Assembly: GCA_029779375.1 (NCBI GenBank)
Contig: JAKPAR010000213.1
Coordinates: 1 to 12,466, forward strand
DNA length: 12,466 bases
Source of the DNA: Bacillota bacterium
GTDB lineage: Bacteria; Bacillota; Clostridia; Tissierellales; Sporanaerobacteraceae
Reading direction: 5' to 3'
Position numbers and translations under genes: made by a program. Under the pieces are notes generated by a model. That model worked only from the letters and a program-made list of their open reading frames with translations, was not told where the DNA came from and did not search any database. Below, piece by piece: positions 1 to 6,674 of this stretch (position 1 is its first letter; each line of letters starts with the position of its first letter).

Positions 1-524
1 ACATCAACAATATCCTGACTTCCTACTTCCCCAGCAACTCCAATTTTTTGCATAACCTGTTTTACCCCTTCTATGCTATTGTGACTAGTTGCTTTTGTTT
101 TAGATTCTTTAGGCTCCAAAGAAAACAATTGTTGAATTTGATCTAGCTTTTTTTTCATATCAACTTTTTCTTCAACTTTTTTTATTACAGTTTCAACTTC
201 AATAGCATTTACAGGCTTTGAGATATAGTATTCTATGCCACTTTCATAAGCTTTAGCAATCATATCTTTAGAAGATACTTGGGATATCATGATATAGTGG
301 ATATCAGGATGTATGGCTTTTACTTCTCTTGTCAAATTGATACCATCTTTGCCAGGCATGAGCAAGTCCACCAGAACAATATCTGGCTTTAGAACTATTA
401 TCTCCTTTAAACCATTTGCTCCATCAGTAGCTTTTCCTACTACTTCTCCCAAATTTTTATCAACTATTATTTTTTCTAGTATTCTAATGATATTTTCATC
501 ATCTTCAACTATAAATATTTTTAT
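1..524 (-). CDS. Response regulator, GlnL/YcbB-like, 3' end beyond the window
   Basis: This is the cytoplasmic response regulator partner of the adjacent kinase; about 174 codons are visible and the C-terminus is cut off by the window edge. A receiver domain spans residues 1-120, with acidic pair D8/D9, phospho-acceptor D53 in VDLLMPGKDG, S81 and K103 (YYISKP). After a charged linker (about 108-135), the visible sequence KQVMQKIGVAGEVGSQDI looks like the beginning of a YcbB-type output domain; that subtype call is from memory of the family. The frame has no ATG, GTG or TTG near the expected N-terminus. The only sensible start is ATA at 524-522, six bases after a strong GGAGGTGAG site and two bases past the kinase stop, which gives I/M-KIFIVEDDEN, the normal start of a receiver. 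A sequencing error or real ATA initiation are both possible. It is the last visible gene of the leftward operon. Confidence 0.85.
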   Translation of the reverse strand, partial: MKIFIVEDDENIIRILEKIIVDKNLGEVVGKATDGANGLKEIIVLKPDIVLVDLLMPGKDGINLTREVKAIHPDIHYIMISQVSSKDMIAKAYESGIEYYISKPVNAIEVETVIKKVEEKVDMKKKLDQIQQLFSLEPKESKTKATSHNSIEGVKQVMQKIGVAGEVGSQDIVD

Positions 525-526
525 TG

Positions 527-1807
527 CTACCTCACCTCCAAAGAATGTTTTGGTATGTATATATATATTGTAGTTCCCTTGCCTAATTGTGAACTTACCT
601 TTAACCTGCCTTCCAATTGTTCTTCAACTATATGCTTGACTATGGAAAGTCCAAGCCCTCTATTTATTTCGCCTGTATCATAATTTATTTTAGTTGAATA
701 TCCAGGTGAAAAAATATGCTTTAAACCTTCTTCATCTATACCTGAACCATTGTCAGATACCATAAAAACATGTTCCCCATCGGCAATTCTGTAGGCAATA
801 CTTATTTTGCCATTTTTTTGTGTGTCAGGAATTGCATCTATGCTATTCATAATAAGATTGCGAAAAATTGACATAAGATAATAATGTTGTGAAGTATAGA
901 AGTTTTCTTCTATGTCAATTTCAAGCTCAATATTTTTATTTAATCGCCTTATTTCTCTTTTCATGGTTTCAAATAAAATGTTTATGATATCTTTAAAACT
1001 CATTTTTTCATCTTTAAGTTCACTTTCTGTGATTTCCTTTATTCCCCTTATAGCCAAGCCATTTTCCTTTTTTATTTCATGTATATCCCGGGCAATATTT
1101 ATTGATCTTTCTCCCCAACTATTCTCGTCCTCACCAGTATTTATCATTTCAAACAATTTATAAGAATCAGACATGACCTTCTCTATATTGTCCATGTTCT
1201 TTTCCATCCAATACATTTCTGTTTTTAATTGAGATGTAAGCCACAACAGTCTTTTATATCTTTCTTCATGCTCCTCTTTTATAAGTAGCATTTTATAATA
1301 TTTAAACAAATTTAAAACTAACCAGGTTATACCAGAGCGTACTAGTGCTACAAGGAACAATGTAGAAGTGATTTGCCATGGAAAAGGACTAGCACCTATT
1401 ATAGTTCTAATGAATATCTCTATAATATTAGCACCAAAATCACTAATGACCATAACGAGAAAAATATAATTTATATTTTTCTTGTTGTCTTCGTTTGTCA
1501 ACAAATAATAGATAATAGCATAAAAAGTATAAAACAATATCTCTATTTGAAAAGATAATATTACATGATTAAAATTTCCCATTGTGAAATAATACAGTAT
1601 TGATCTTAGAAGATTCACTATTATACCTGATAGTATTCCTGTTGGAACTGGTTTTAAATCTTCATAATAAAAAAGAAATATCACATAAAGTATTATACCC
1701 GCTGAAACTCTAAAATCACTGCTAACTAATCCTATATTTACTTGAGAAGCCAACGCAACTAAAATAGAAACAAAAAACATTCTTTTTAAATTCTTCACAT
1801 AATTCAC
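527..1807 (-). CDS. Membrane sensor histidine kinase, GlnK/YcbA-like
   Basis: A 426-aa sensor kinase that autophosphorylates on His and passes the phosphate to the response regulator encoded immediately downstream. The N-terminal third has six hydrophobic segments (about 11-28, 32-48, 54-74, 82-103, 112-133, 144-168) and no large extracellular loop, so the signal is probably sensed within the membrane or by a partner. A cytoplasmic helix (175-235) leads to the H-box ARDIHEIKKENG, with probable phospho-His H243. The HATPase domain follows: N-box RNLIMNSIDAI with N321, G1 SDNGSGID (351-358), F-box IFSPGYSTK (365-373), G2 NRGLGLSIV (382-390) and G3 GKGTTIYIYIP. The IHEIKK H-box and six-TM input resemble GlnK/YcbA of Bacillus, which controls glutamine uptake, but the ligand here is unknown. 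ATG at 1807 has AAGGTG just upstream. The stop sits inside the ribosome binding site of the response regulator, so the pair is translationally coupled. Confidence 0.9.
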   Translation of the reverse strand: MNYVKNLKRMFFVSILVALASQVNIGLVSSDFRVSAGIILYVIFLFYYEDLKPVPTGILSGIIVNLLRSILYYFTMGNFNHVILSFQIEILFYTFYAIIYYLLTNEDNKKNINYIFLVMVISDFGANIIEIFIRTIIGASPFPWQITSTLFLVALVRSGITWLVLNLFKYYKMLLIKEEHEERYKRLLWLTSQLKTEMYWMEKNMDNIEKVMSDSYKLFEMINTGEDENSWGERSINIARDIHEIKKENGLAIRGIKEITESELKDEKMSFKDIINILFETMKREIRRLNKNIELEIDIEENFYTSQHYYLMSIFRNLIMNSIDAIPDTQKNGKISIAYRIADGEHVFMVSDNGSGIDEEGLKHIFSPGYSTKINYDTGEINRGLGLSIVKHIVEEQLEGRLKVSSQLGKGTTIYIYIPKHSLEVR

Positions 1808-1830
1808 CTTCTTGGCCTAAAATAATTGAA

Positions 1831-2373
1831 TTATTTTTTTCTTTTATATATTCCATTGTTTCTTTCCATAAGGTCAAAACCTATTAAATCTCTTCTTATT
1901 GTACAGAAATCGTCATGAAAATCAGCAATTATCAGATTGACTTCTTTTTCTGTATACTCTCTATCTTCTTCAAAACTTTCTGCTATTTTTTCTAAAACAA
2001 TTTGTCTTTTCTTTTTCTGTACTGGTATTTCTTTTAATTTGCCATATTTGAAAAAAGAATCTATGACTTTTTCTCTATATTTTTGTTCTCTTTGATTTAA
2101 TATTTCTTCTTGTCTTCTATCATCTTTTACTAAATCTTTAAGAGTCATTGAAAAAATTTCTTCATTTATACTATAAACTGTATAATACTGCTCTTTTTTA
2201 GAAGATACAATATTTGCATCCATTAATTTTTTTAAGTGAAAAGATACTGTTGAAGTAGATAATTCCAATCTTTCAGCCAACAATTCAACATACATAGGCT
2301 CTATCATCAAACTGTTTATAATCTTTAGTCTGGAATTGTCAGATAAACATTTGAAAATCTCCAATGAATTCAA
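1831..2373 (-). CDS. ArsR-family HTH regulator with DUF2087-like C-terminal domain
   Basis: A 180-aa DNA-binding protein. Residues 1-80 form an ArsR-type winged helix: IFKCLSDNSRLKIINSL, then a recognition helix STSTVSFHLKKLMDANIV, then a beta-wing around EQYYTVYSIN. The classical ArsR/SmtB metal-site cysteines in the DNA-recognition helix (ELCVCDL) are absent, the equivalent stretch reading ELLAERLELS, so metal sensing is unlikely. Residues 110-178 (GKLKEIPVQKKKRQIVLEKI and FHDDFCTIRRDLIGFDLMER) match the DUF2087 pattern often attached to such regulators. I chose TTG at 2373 because GAGGGG lies seven bases upstream. A longer in-frame TTG at 2388, overlapping the previous stop, has no ribosome binding site. 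It is the second gene of the leftward operon, 23 bases before the kinase gene. It may autoregulate the operon, but no operator is evident. Confidence 0.85.
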   Translation of the reverse strand: MNSLEIFKCLSDNSRLKIINSLMIEPMYVELLAERLELSTSTVSFHLKKLMDANIVSSKKEQYYTVYSINEEIFSMTLKDLVKDDRRQEEILNQREQKYREKVIDSFFKYGKLKEIPVQKKKRQIVLEKIAESFEEDREYTEKEVNLIIADFHDDFCTIRRDLIGFDLMERNNGIYKRKK

Positions 2374-2384
2374 AATATCACCCC

Positions 2385-2765
2385 TCAATTGATATCTATT
2401 TTATCACAATATTTTTTAAATTGCTTTTTCAAATTTTCTGCTTCCTCAATTTTTATTTCTTCTATTATAACTTCTTTTTCTTTGCCAAATTCTAGAGCTT
2501 TGTCTTTATTTATATACCAAGGCTTTGTTATTTTATCAAAAAAACCTAAATATTTTTCTTTTAAAGCTATAGGATCTTTTGCACCATTGCAACTAATATT
2601 GAACATTTTAGAAAATATTTCAATGATATTAAGCTTTATCTTTTCTAAATTAGCTTCATCTATTCTTTCTTGTTTTTGCAAATTTGATACTGTGTCCTTG
2701 GTGTTTTCTTCTTCTTCTTTAAGAAAAGTTAAATAATTATCTTTTAGCCAGTTTATATCTCCCAT
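2385..2765 (-). CDS. Small charged protein of unknown function
   Basis: I do not recognise this 126-aa protein. It is soluble (no signal peptide or membrane segment), rich in Lys and Glu, and probably mostly helical: the N-terminal half (NYLTFLKEEEENTKDTVSNL onward) and the C-terminal half (EVIIEEIKIEEAENLKKQFK) look amphipathic. The middle holds a less charged stretch with one Cys (NISCNGAKDP) and aromatics (KYLGFFDKITKPWYI). ATG at 2765 is preferred because GGAGGG lies six bases upstream. An in-frame ATG at 2780 is five codons earlier, and that binding site falls inside its reading frame. It is the first gene of the leftward operon, and its stop is 11 bases before the start of the ArsR/DUF2087 gene. 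It could be a partner or effector of that regulator, which is only a guess from position. Confidence 0.7.
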   Translation of the reverse strand: MGDINWLKDNYLTFLKEEEENTKDTVSNLQKQERIDEANLEKIKLNIIEIFSKMFNISCNGAKDPIALKEKYLGFFDKITKPWYINKDKALEFGKEKEVIIEEIKIEEAENLKKQFKKYCDKIDIN

Positions 2766-2793
2766 TTCTATCCCTCCCATATTTTGTACTATT

Positions 2794-2822
2794 ATTCTAC
2801 AATACTTTAAATATTATTTCAA
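2794..2822 (-). promoter_or_regulatory. Promoter of the leftward regulatory operon
   Basis: On the minus strand, TTGAAA (2822-2817) is followed by a 17-base spacer and TAGAAT (2799-2794). That is a near-consensus sigma-A promoter, about 30 bases upstream of the ATG at 2765. No inverted repeat overlaps it. Confidence 0.65.
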
Positions 2823-2873
2823 CATTTATCTATTTAATTTTTAAGATTTGTTTCTATGATTATAAAATTAGAT

Positions 2874-2901
2874 TGCTTTTTTGTGTAGACTGTGCTAAAT
2901 T
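2874..2901 (+). promoter_or_regulatory. Candidate promoter of the M29-like gene
   Basis: TTGCTT (2874-2879), a 16-base spacer and TAAATT (2896-2901) form the best sigma-A match in the divergent intergenic region upstream of the ATG at 2947. An alternative pairing is TTGTGT (2881-2886) with TATATT (2902-2907). Both are imperfect. Confidence 0.3.
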
Positions 2902-2946
2902 TATATTGATATGTATCAAAATAAATTTATTTAGGAGGAATTAAAC

Positions 2947-3948
2947 ATGGATTTTGTAACTCTCATACCAAATATTTGTGAAGGGCTCCCTTTTGAAAAA
3001 AAAGATTGTGTTTTATTGAATTTTTGGGGTGACAATGAAGACTTGGAAATTTTAGACTCAATTTCAGAATGTTTAAGTAAAAAAGGTGTTATCCCTTTTA
3101 AACACCATTGCTCAAATTCTTTTTTTAAAAATGTAGTTCTCAATTTAATTGAAAATAATCAGGAATTCCCTGAAAAATATTTTGAGTATCTATCTTCTTT
3201 CAGGTATGTAATAGATATATTTATGTATACACCAAGTTTACCTAATGGAATTTCTAAGGAAAATATACCTAAATACAAGAAATATTTATCCCAATTGTTC
3301 ACTGCTTTAACTGAAGATAAAAAATATTATATACAACTTACTGTTCCTACAGAGATAAATGCTCGCAATGCTGGTTTAGATTTTGATATTTATAATTCTT
3401 TGATATGCAATGCTTTAGATGTAGACTTTAATGAATTAAAAAAAACCTGCAAAAAACAAATTGAAGAGCTTAAAGATAAAAATAGTGTGAAAATAATTAC
3501 TGGAAAAAAGTATTCTTTAAAATTAGATTTTAATGACAGAAAGTGGTATGTAGATGATGGCTGTGGTGATTTTCCTTCTGGGGAAGTTTCTATAGCACCT
3601 ATAGAAAATAGTAGCAATGGAGATTTGCTAGTTCCTATAATCAATTTAAGAGAAAAAATATATAAAGATGTACTCATGACTTTTGAAAATGGTAAACTTA
3701 TAAAATGTTCTTCCAAAGAATTAGATAAGTTTTTTAATTCATTGCCTGAAAATTATAAAATTCTATGTGAATTTGCAATCGGACTAAATCCTAAAGTCAA
3801 AGAATTAACAGGATTTACACTTGTTGATGAAAAAGCTTTGGGTACTTATCATATAGGAATTGGAATGAATTATCTATCTGGTGGAACAAATAACTGTCCA
3901 TTTCATATGGATTTTGTGTTTTATTGTGATGAAATTGTTTTTAATTAA
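2947..3948 (+). CDS. M29-family (AmpS/AmpT-like) metalloaminopeptidase homologue
   Basis: A 333-aa cytoplasmic protein resembling COG2309/M29 aminopeptidases, which use two metal ions to remove N-terminal residues from peptides. The C-terminal half carries the family signature: E213 in FPSGEVSIAP, E275 in LCEFAIGLNP, H302 in DEKALGTYHIGIG, Y309 seven residues later, then H320 and D322 in PFHMDF. These match in order and spacing the four metal ligands plus the Tyr and Asp known for M29 enzymes. The protein is shorter than typical M29 members (about 370-410 aa), and length alone would also suit the related 2,5-dihydroxypyridine dioxygenase (NicX) branch. I favour a peptidase because both glutamates are kept. 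ATG at 2947 has TTAGGAGGAA eight bases upstream. No terminator separates it from the next gene 139 bases on, so some read-through is possible, but that gene has its own promoter candidate. Confidence 0.78.
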   Translation: MDFVTLIPNICEGLPFEKKDCVLLNFWGDNEDLEILDSISECLSKKGVIPFKHHCSNSFFKNVVLNLIENNQEFPEKYFEYLSSFRYVIDIFMYTPSLPNGISKENIPKYKKYLSQLFTALTEDKKYYIQLTVPTEINARNAGLDFDIYNSLICNALDVDFNELKKTCKKQIEELKDKNSVKIITGKKYSLKLDFNDRKWYVDDGCGDFPSGEVSIAPIENSSNGDLLVPIINLREKIYKDVLMTFENGKLIKCSSKELDKFFNSLPENYKILCEFAIGLNPKVKELTGFTLVDEKALGTYHIGIGMNYLSGGTNNCPFHMDFVFYCDEIVFN

Positions 3949-3997
3949 ATGCTATAAATACTGGTATTACAAACATGACATACTTATATTTTAGTTT

Positions 3998-4041
3998 TTG
4001 ACATATATTTAACATATTTGTAACTCTATAAATGCTATAAT
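3998..4041 (+). promoter_or_regulatory. Promoter region of the cyclodeaminase-like pair
   Basis: Upstream of the gene at 4088 there is a perfect TTGACA (3998-4003), with only a weak -10 (TAACTC) 17 bases on. There is also a perfect extended -10, TGCTATAAT (4033-4041), without a good -35. The latter would start transcription about 40 bases before the ATG. Further AT-rich TATAAT strings occur at 4052 and 4062. Confidence 0.45.
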
Positions 4042-4087
4042 AAATTTGGGTTATAATAATATATAATAGCTAGATAGGAGGATGCTC

Positions 4088-5269
4088 ATGACATTTGTAT
4101 TGCCAAAATTCACACCACCAGATTTTACTTCTGAAAAATTTGCAAATGCAAAGGAAATTCGTGTTGAAGAAGTAAAGAAAAATGGGGTTGCCCCAAGTGG
4201 TTTTTATCTTACTAGTCATATGCCTACTTATTATCATTATAATAATAAGTGGATTTTACCTGAACACAATTCTCAAAACTGTGTTGCAGTACTTCACGAT
4301 GATACTATAATCATAAAGGAGCTTAACGATTTAGTCGTTGGGGAAAAGGTAGTCATGGGGAAAAAATCTGACGGATCCAATGGAGTTGTAATATATAAGG
4401 AAGGATTTGATGAGTCGGTTATCTCTACTCCAGGAAGATCTGTTGAAACTTCTTTTACTGATGACTACGAATACTTATTTGAACTAATGCGTCATGAAAA
4501 AGAAAATGGCGGATATATAGTATGGGTACTAGGCCCTTCTGTTGTATTTGACTATGACACCAGAATTGGTCTGTCAGAACTTGCTGAAAATGGATATGTT
4601 CAAGCCCTTTTAGCAGGGAATGCAATGGCTACTCATGATTTAGAAGGCGGATATTTAGATACTGCCCTTGGCCAAAATATCTATACACAAGAATCTGTAC
4701 CAATGGGACATTACAATCATTTAGATTTGCTAAATGAAGTAAGAAGAGCGGGATCCATTGATAAATTTATTGCTGATGGCAATGTAAAGGACGGTTTCAT
4801 GAAGACATTGACCAAATTGGATATACCTTATGTACTGGTTGGTTCTGTTAGAGATGATGGCCCACTTCCAGAAGTATATCACAATGTATCACAAGGTCTA
4901 CGTGCCATGAAAGAACAAACTGACAAAGCTACTCTTATTATATGCTTGGCTACTATGCTTCACTCTGTAGCAACTGCAGAATTAGCTTCAAGCTATAGAA
5001 TCAGAAAAGACGGTACTATTGCACCTGTATTTATGTATACAATAGATGTAACAGAAAATGTGGTAAACAAAGTTGCACAGGCTAGGGAGTATATTGCTGT
5101 AAAAACTCTTGTCACAAATGTTCAAGATTTTGTTGTAAATGTACAAAGAGCACTTTTGCAACCAGTTGACAATTTTGAAGTAGAACAAGTTGCAGTTGAT
5201 ATGCATGAATATATTGAAAATACTACAGAAGAAAAATTAAAATCTGTAAATAGATTAAATATTGACTAG
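4088..5269 (+). CDS. TIGR00300 / nickel-pincer ornithine cyclodeaminase family protein, motif-complete copy A
   Basis: A 393-aa cytoplasmic protein of the LOR/SDH-region family (TIGR00300). Characterised members convert ornithine to proline plus ammonia using a nickel-pincer nucleotide. An N-terminal beta-rich domain (1-110) is followed by GRSVETS (116-122), GGYIVWVLGPSVV (141-153), AGNAMATHD (176-184), GHYNHL (207-212), RRAGS (219-223), GSVRDDGPLPEV (252-263) and LATMLHSVAT (287-296). These are the motifs I recall as most conserved in the family, and all are intact. A short extra segment around KDGTIAPVFMYT (307-318) and an acidic tail (358-393) are not part of the core as I remember it. ATG at 4088 is chosen because AGGAGG lies six bases upstream and MTF-x-x-PKFTPPDF aligns with the next gene; ATG at 4082 would abut the binding site. 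Ten bases separate it from copy B, so they are co-transcribed. Substrate is unproven. Confidence 0.82.
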   Translation: MTFVLPKFTPPDFTSEKFANAKEIRVEEVKKNGVAPSGFYLTSHMPTYYHYNNKWILPEHNSQNCVAVLHDDTIIIKELNDLVVGEKVVMGKKSDGSNGVVIYKEGFDESVISTPGRSVETSFTDDYEYLFELMRHEKENGGYIVWVLGPSVVFDYDTRIGLSELAENGYVQALLAGNAMATHDLEGGYLDTALGQNIYTQESVPMGHYNHLDLLNEVRRAGSIDKFIADGNVKDGFMKTLTKLDIPYVLVGSVRDDGPLPEVYHNVSQGLRAMKEQTDKATLIICLATMLHSVATAELASSYRIRKDGTIAPVFMYTIDVTENVVNKVAQAREYIAVKTLVTNVQDFVVNVQRALLQPVDNFEVEQVAVDMHEYIENTTEEKLKSVNRLNID

Positions 5270-5279
5270 GAGGAATATT

Positions 5280-6371
5280 ATGACATTTGATATGCCAAAA
5301 TTTACACCGCCAGATTTTAGTCAGGAATTCTTCGTCAATGCTCCAAATGCAACTTTGGTAGAAGTAGAAAAGGACGGAGTAGCTCCTGCAAACTACCATG
5401 CACTTTCTGTTTTTCCAGAATATTTTAAGATAAATGGCAAATGGGTGTTAGCTACACAAAGTAGGATGGATACGGTTTGTGTAGCTAATGATGAACCGGG
5501 AAATGAATCTGTAAATATAGTTGAATTTAGGAATCTAAAAGTTGGTGACAAAGTAGTTGTAGGAAGAACGGAAGATGGAAGTGAAGGCATATATATGTAT
5601 ACTCAAGGATTTATAGAAGAATCCAAAGATGCTGACACTTTTGCATTCCGTAGTGGTAGATCAAGGGAAACTGCTTTCTCTATTGATTATGATAGACTTT
5701 ATCAAATACTTGCAAATGAAAAAGAAAATGGTGGATATATTACTTGGGTTTTAGGAACTGCTGTAAGTTTAGACCGAGGTTCAAGGGATGCTATGGCACA
5801 GCTTGTAAGAAATGGCTATGTTGATGCTATTATATGTGGTACAAGTTTTGCTGCCTTTGACTTAGAATGTGCTACATTTGGTACTACTTGGGGACAAGAA
5901 ACCTTCATAAAAGAGCAAAATACCCTTGATAATTATTATGAGACAATAAATATGGTCAGAGAAGCCGGTTCTATGGAAGAATTTGTGAAATCAGGAAGAC
6001 CTAAAGATGGAATTATGAAGGCCTGTGTAGAATGCGGTGTGCCTGTTATAATTGGTGGTACAATCAGAGACAGATTTGGTTTACCTGAAACATATGACAA
6101 TGTATATGAAGCTCAAGATGCTATGCGTAAGCATATTCGTAAGACTTCAACTGTAGTTATGGTATCTGCAATATTATTTACTATAGCTACTGGAAACATG
6201 ACTCCTTCCTACAATGAATTTGACGGAGTTATACGCCCTGTTTATATGTATACTGTAGATATACAAGAATTTGCTGTAAATAAATTGTCTGATAGAGGAA
6301 CCCTTACAGCTACATCTGTTGTTACAAATACTCAAGACTTCATAAAAAATATAGGAAGAGCTTTGACATAA
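5280..6371 (+). CDS. TIGR00300-family paralogue with altered active-site motifs, copy B
   Basis: A 363-aa paralogue of the preceding gene over its whole length: shared MTF--PKFTPPDF start, KENGGYI-WVLG (148-159), and a C-terminal RPVYMYTVDI (319-328) followed by VVTNTQDF. It differs where the family is normally invariant. AGNAMATHD becomes CGTSFAAFD (186-194), GHYNHL becomes LDNYYE (216-221), RDDGPLP becomes RDRFGLP (263-269), and ATMLHSVAT becomes SAILFTIAT (296-304). It lacks the acidic tail of copy A. It may therefore be a non-catalytic partner, or act on a different substrate. ATG at 5280 has CTAGGAGG six bases upstream, overlapping the stop of copy A; the in-frame TTG at 5262 lies inside copy A and has no binding site. 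It ends in the hairpin terminator. Family membership is clear; function is not. Confidence 0.8.
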   Translation: MTFDMPKFTPPDFSQEFFVNAPNATLVEVEKDGVAPANYHALSVFPEYFKINGKWVLATQSRMDTVCVANDEPGNESVNIVEFRNLKVGDKVVVGRTEDGSEGIYMYTQGFIEESKDADTFAFRSGRSRETAFSIDYDRLYQILANEKENGGYITWVLGTAVSLDRGSRDAMAQLVRNGYVDAIICGTSFAAFDLECATFGTTWGQETFIKEQNTLDNYYETINMVREAGSMEEFVKSGRPKDGIMKACVECGVPVIIGGTIRDRFGLPETYDNVYEAQDAMRKHIRKTSTVVMVSAILFTIATGNMTPSYNEFDGVIRPVYMYTVDIQEFAVNKLSDRGTLTATSVVTNTQDFIKNIGRALT

Positions 6372-6410
6372 AAAGTATAGCTATTGGATTTCCCAATAGC
6401 TATACTTTTT
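6370..6410 (+). terminator. Perfect hairpin terminator, probably bidirectional
   Basis: Left arm 6370-6387 and right arm 6393-6410 are perfect 18-bp complements (core GTATAGCTATTGG / CCAATAGCTATAC) around a five-base loop ATTTC, ending in TTTTT. It overlaps the stop codon of copy B. The left arm begins AAAAA, so the minus strand also ends in a T-run, and the hairpin can stop clpB transcripts from the other side. Confidence 0.85.
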
Positions 6411-6439
6411 CACATATTTATATAGAAAGTCATCATCAA

Positions 6440-6640
6440 TTACAACTCATAGGGCTTCTTAACCCCTTCAACTAAGGTTCCTTCGAATTTCTCCTTACCT
6501 CTTAATATTCTTTATGGAACATTTTCTTTAGATATACATAAAATCTCTGAAATTTCTTTATTGGTGTATCCCTGTTAATACTTTAATCTTAATACAATTA
6601 AATAGTTTATAGGTAATTTAAAAATAGCTTTTTCTTATTC
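6440..6640 (-). pseudogene. Remnant of an ECF (sigma-70 family) sigma factor, region 4
   Basis: Read on the minus strand in a single frame, this stretch gives AIFKLPINYLIVLRLKY, stop, QGYTNKEISEILCISKENVP, stop, RILRGKEKFEGTLVEGVKK, PYEL and a final stop at 6442-6440. The pattern (LP-x-x-Y-x-x-VLRL-x-Y, then GYTNKEISEIL, then a KSRL-SRGKEKL-like end) is that of ECF sigma-factor region 4, which binds the -35 element. In-frame stops lie at 6637-6635, 6577-6575 and 6514-6512. Region 2 and the 5' half are missing, cut off near the end of clpB. The frame itself is still aligned throughout, so decay was by point mutation plus a 5' deletion. It fills most of the 303-base gap between copy B and clpB, together with the terminator. 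Confidence 0.7.
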
Positions 6641-6674
6641 AAACATTGATAAATATATAATCATACTGACGGCC

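Noticed and set aside
313..573. An 86-codon plus-strand frame opposite the response regulator and kinase end.
   Set aside because: It is Ser/Phe/Ile-rich antisense of a receiver domain with clear catalytic residues; no independent evidence.
3946..4041. The 12-base string TAAATGCTATAA occurs after the M29-like gene and again in the promoter of copy A.
   Set aside because: It is short and AT-rich in an AT-rich intergenic region, and one copy is simply part of the extended -10; chance is a sufficient explanation.
4082..4087. Upstream ATG at 4082 as start of copy A.
   Set aside because: It directly abuts AGGAGG with no spacer, while ATG at 4088 has ideal spacing and matches the N-terminus of copy B.
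5262..5279. TTG at 5262 as start of copy B.
   Set aside because: It lies in the coding end of copy A, lacks a binding site, and the AGGAGG before 5280 fits the ATG there.
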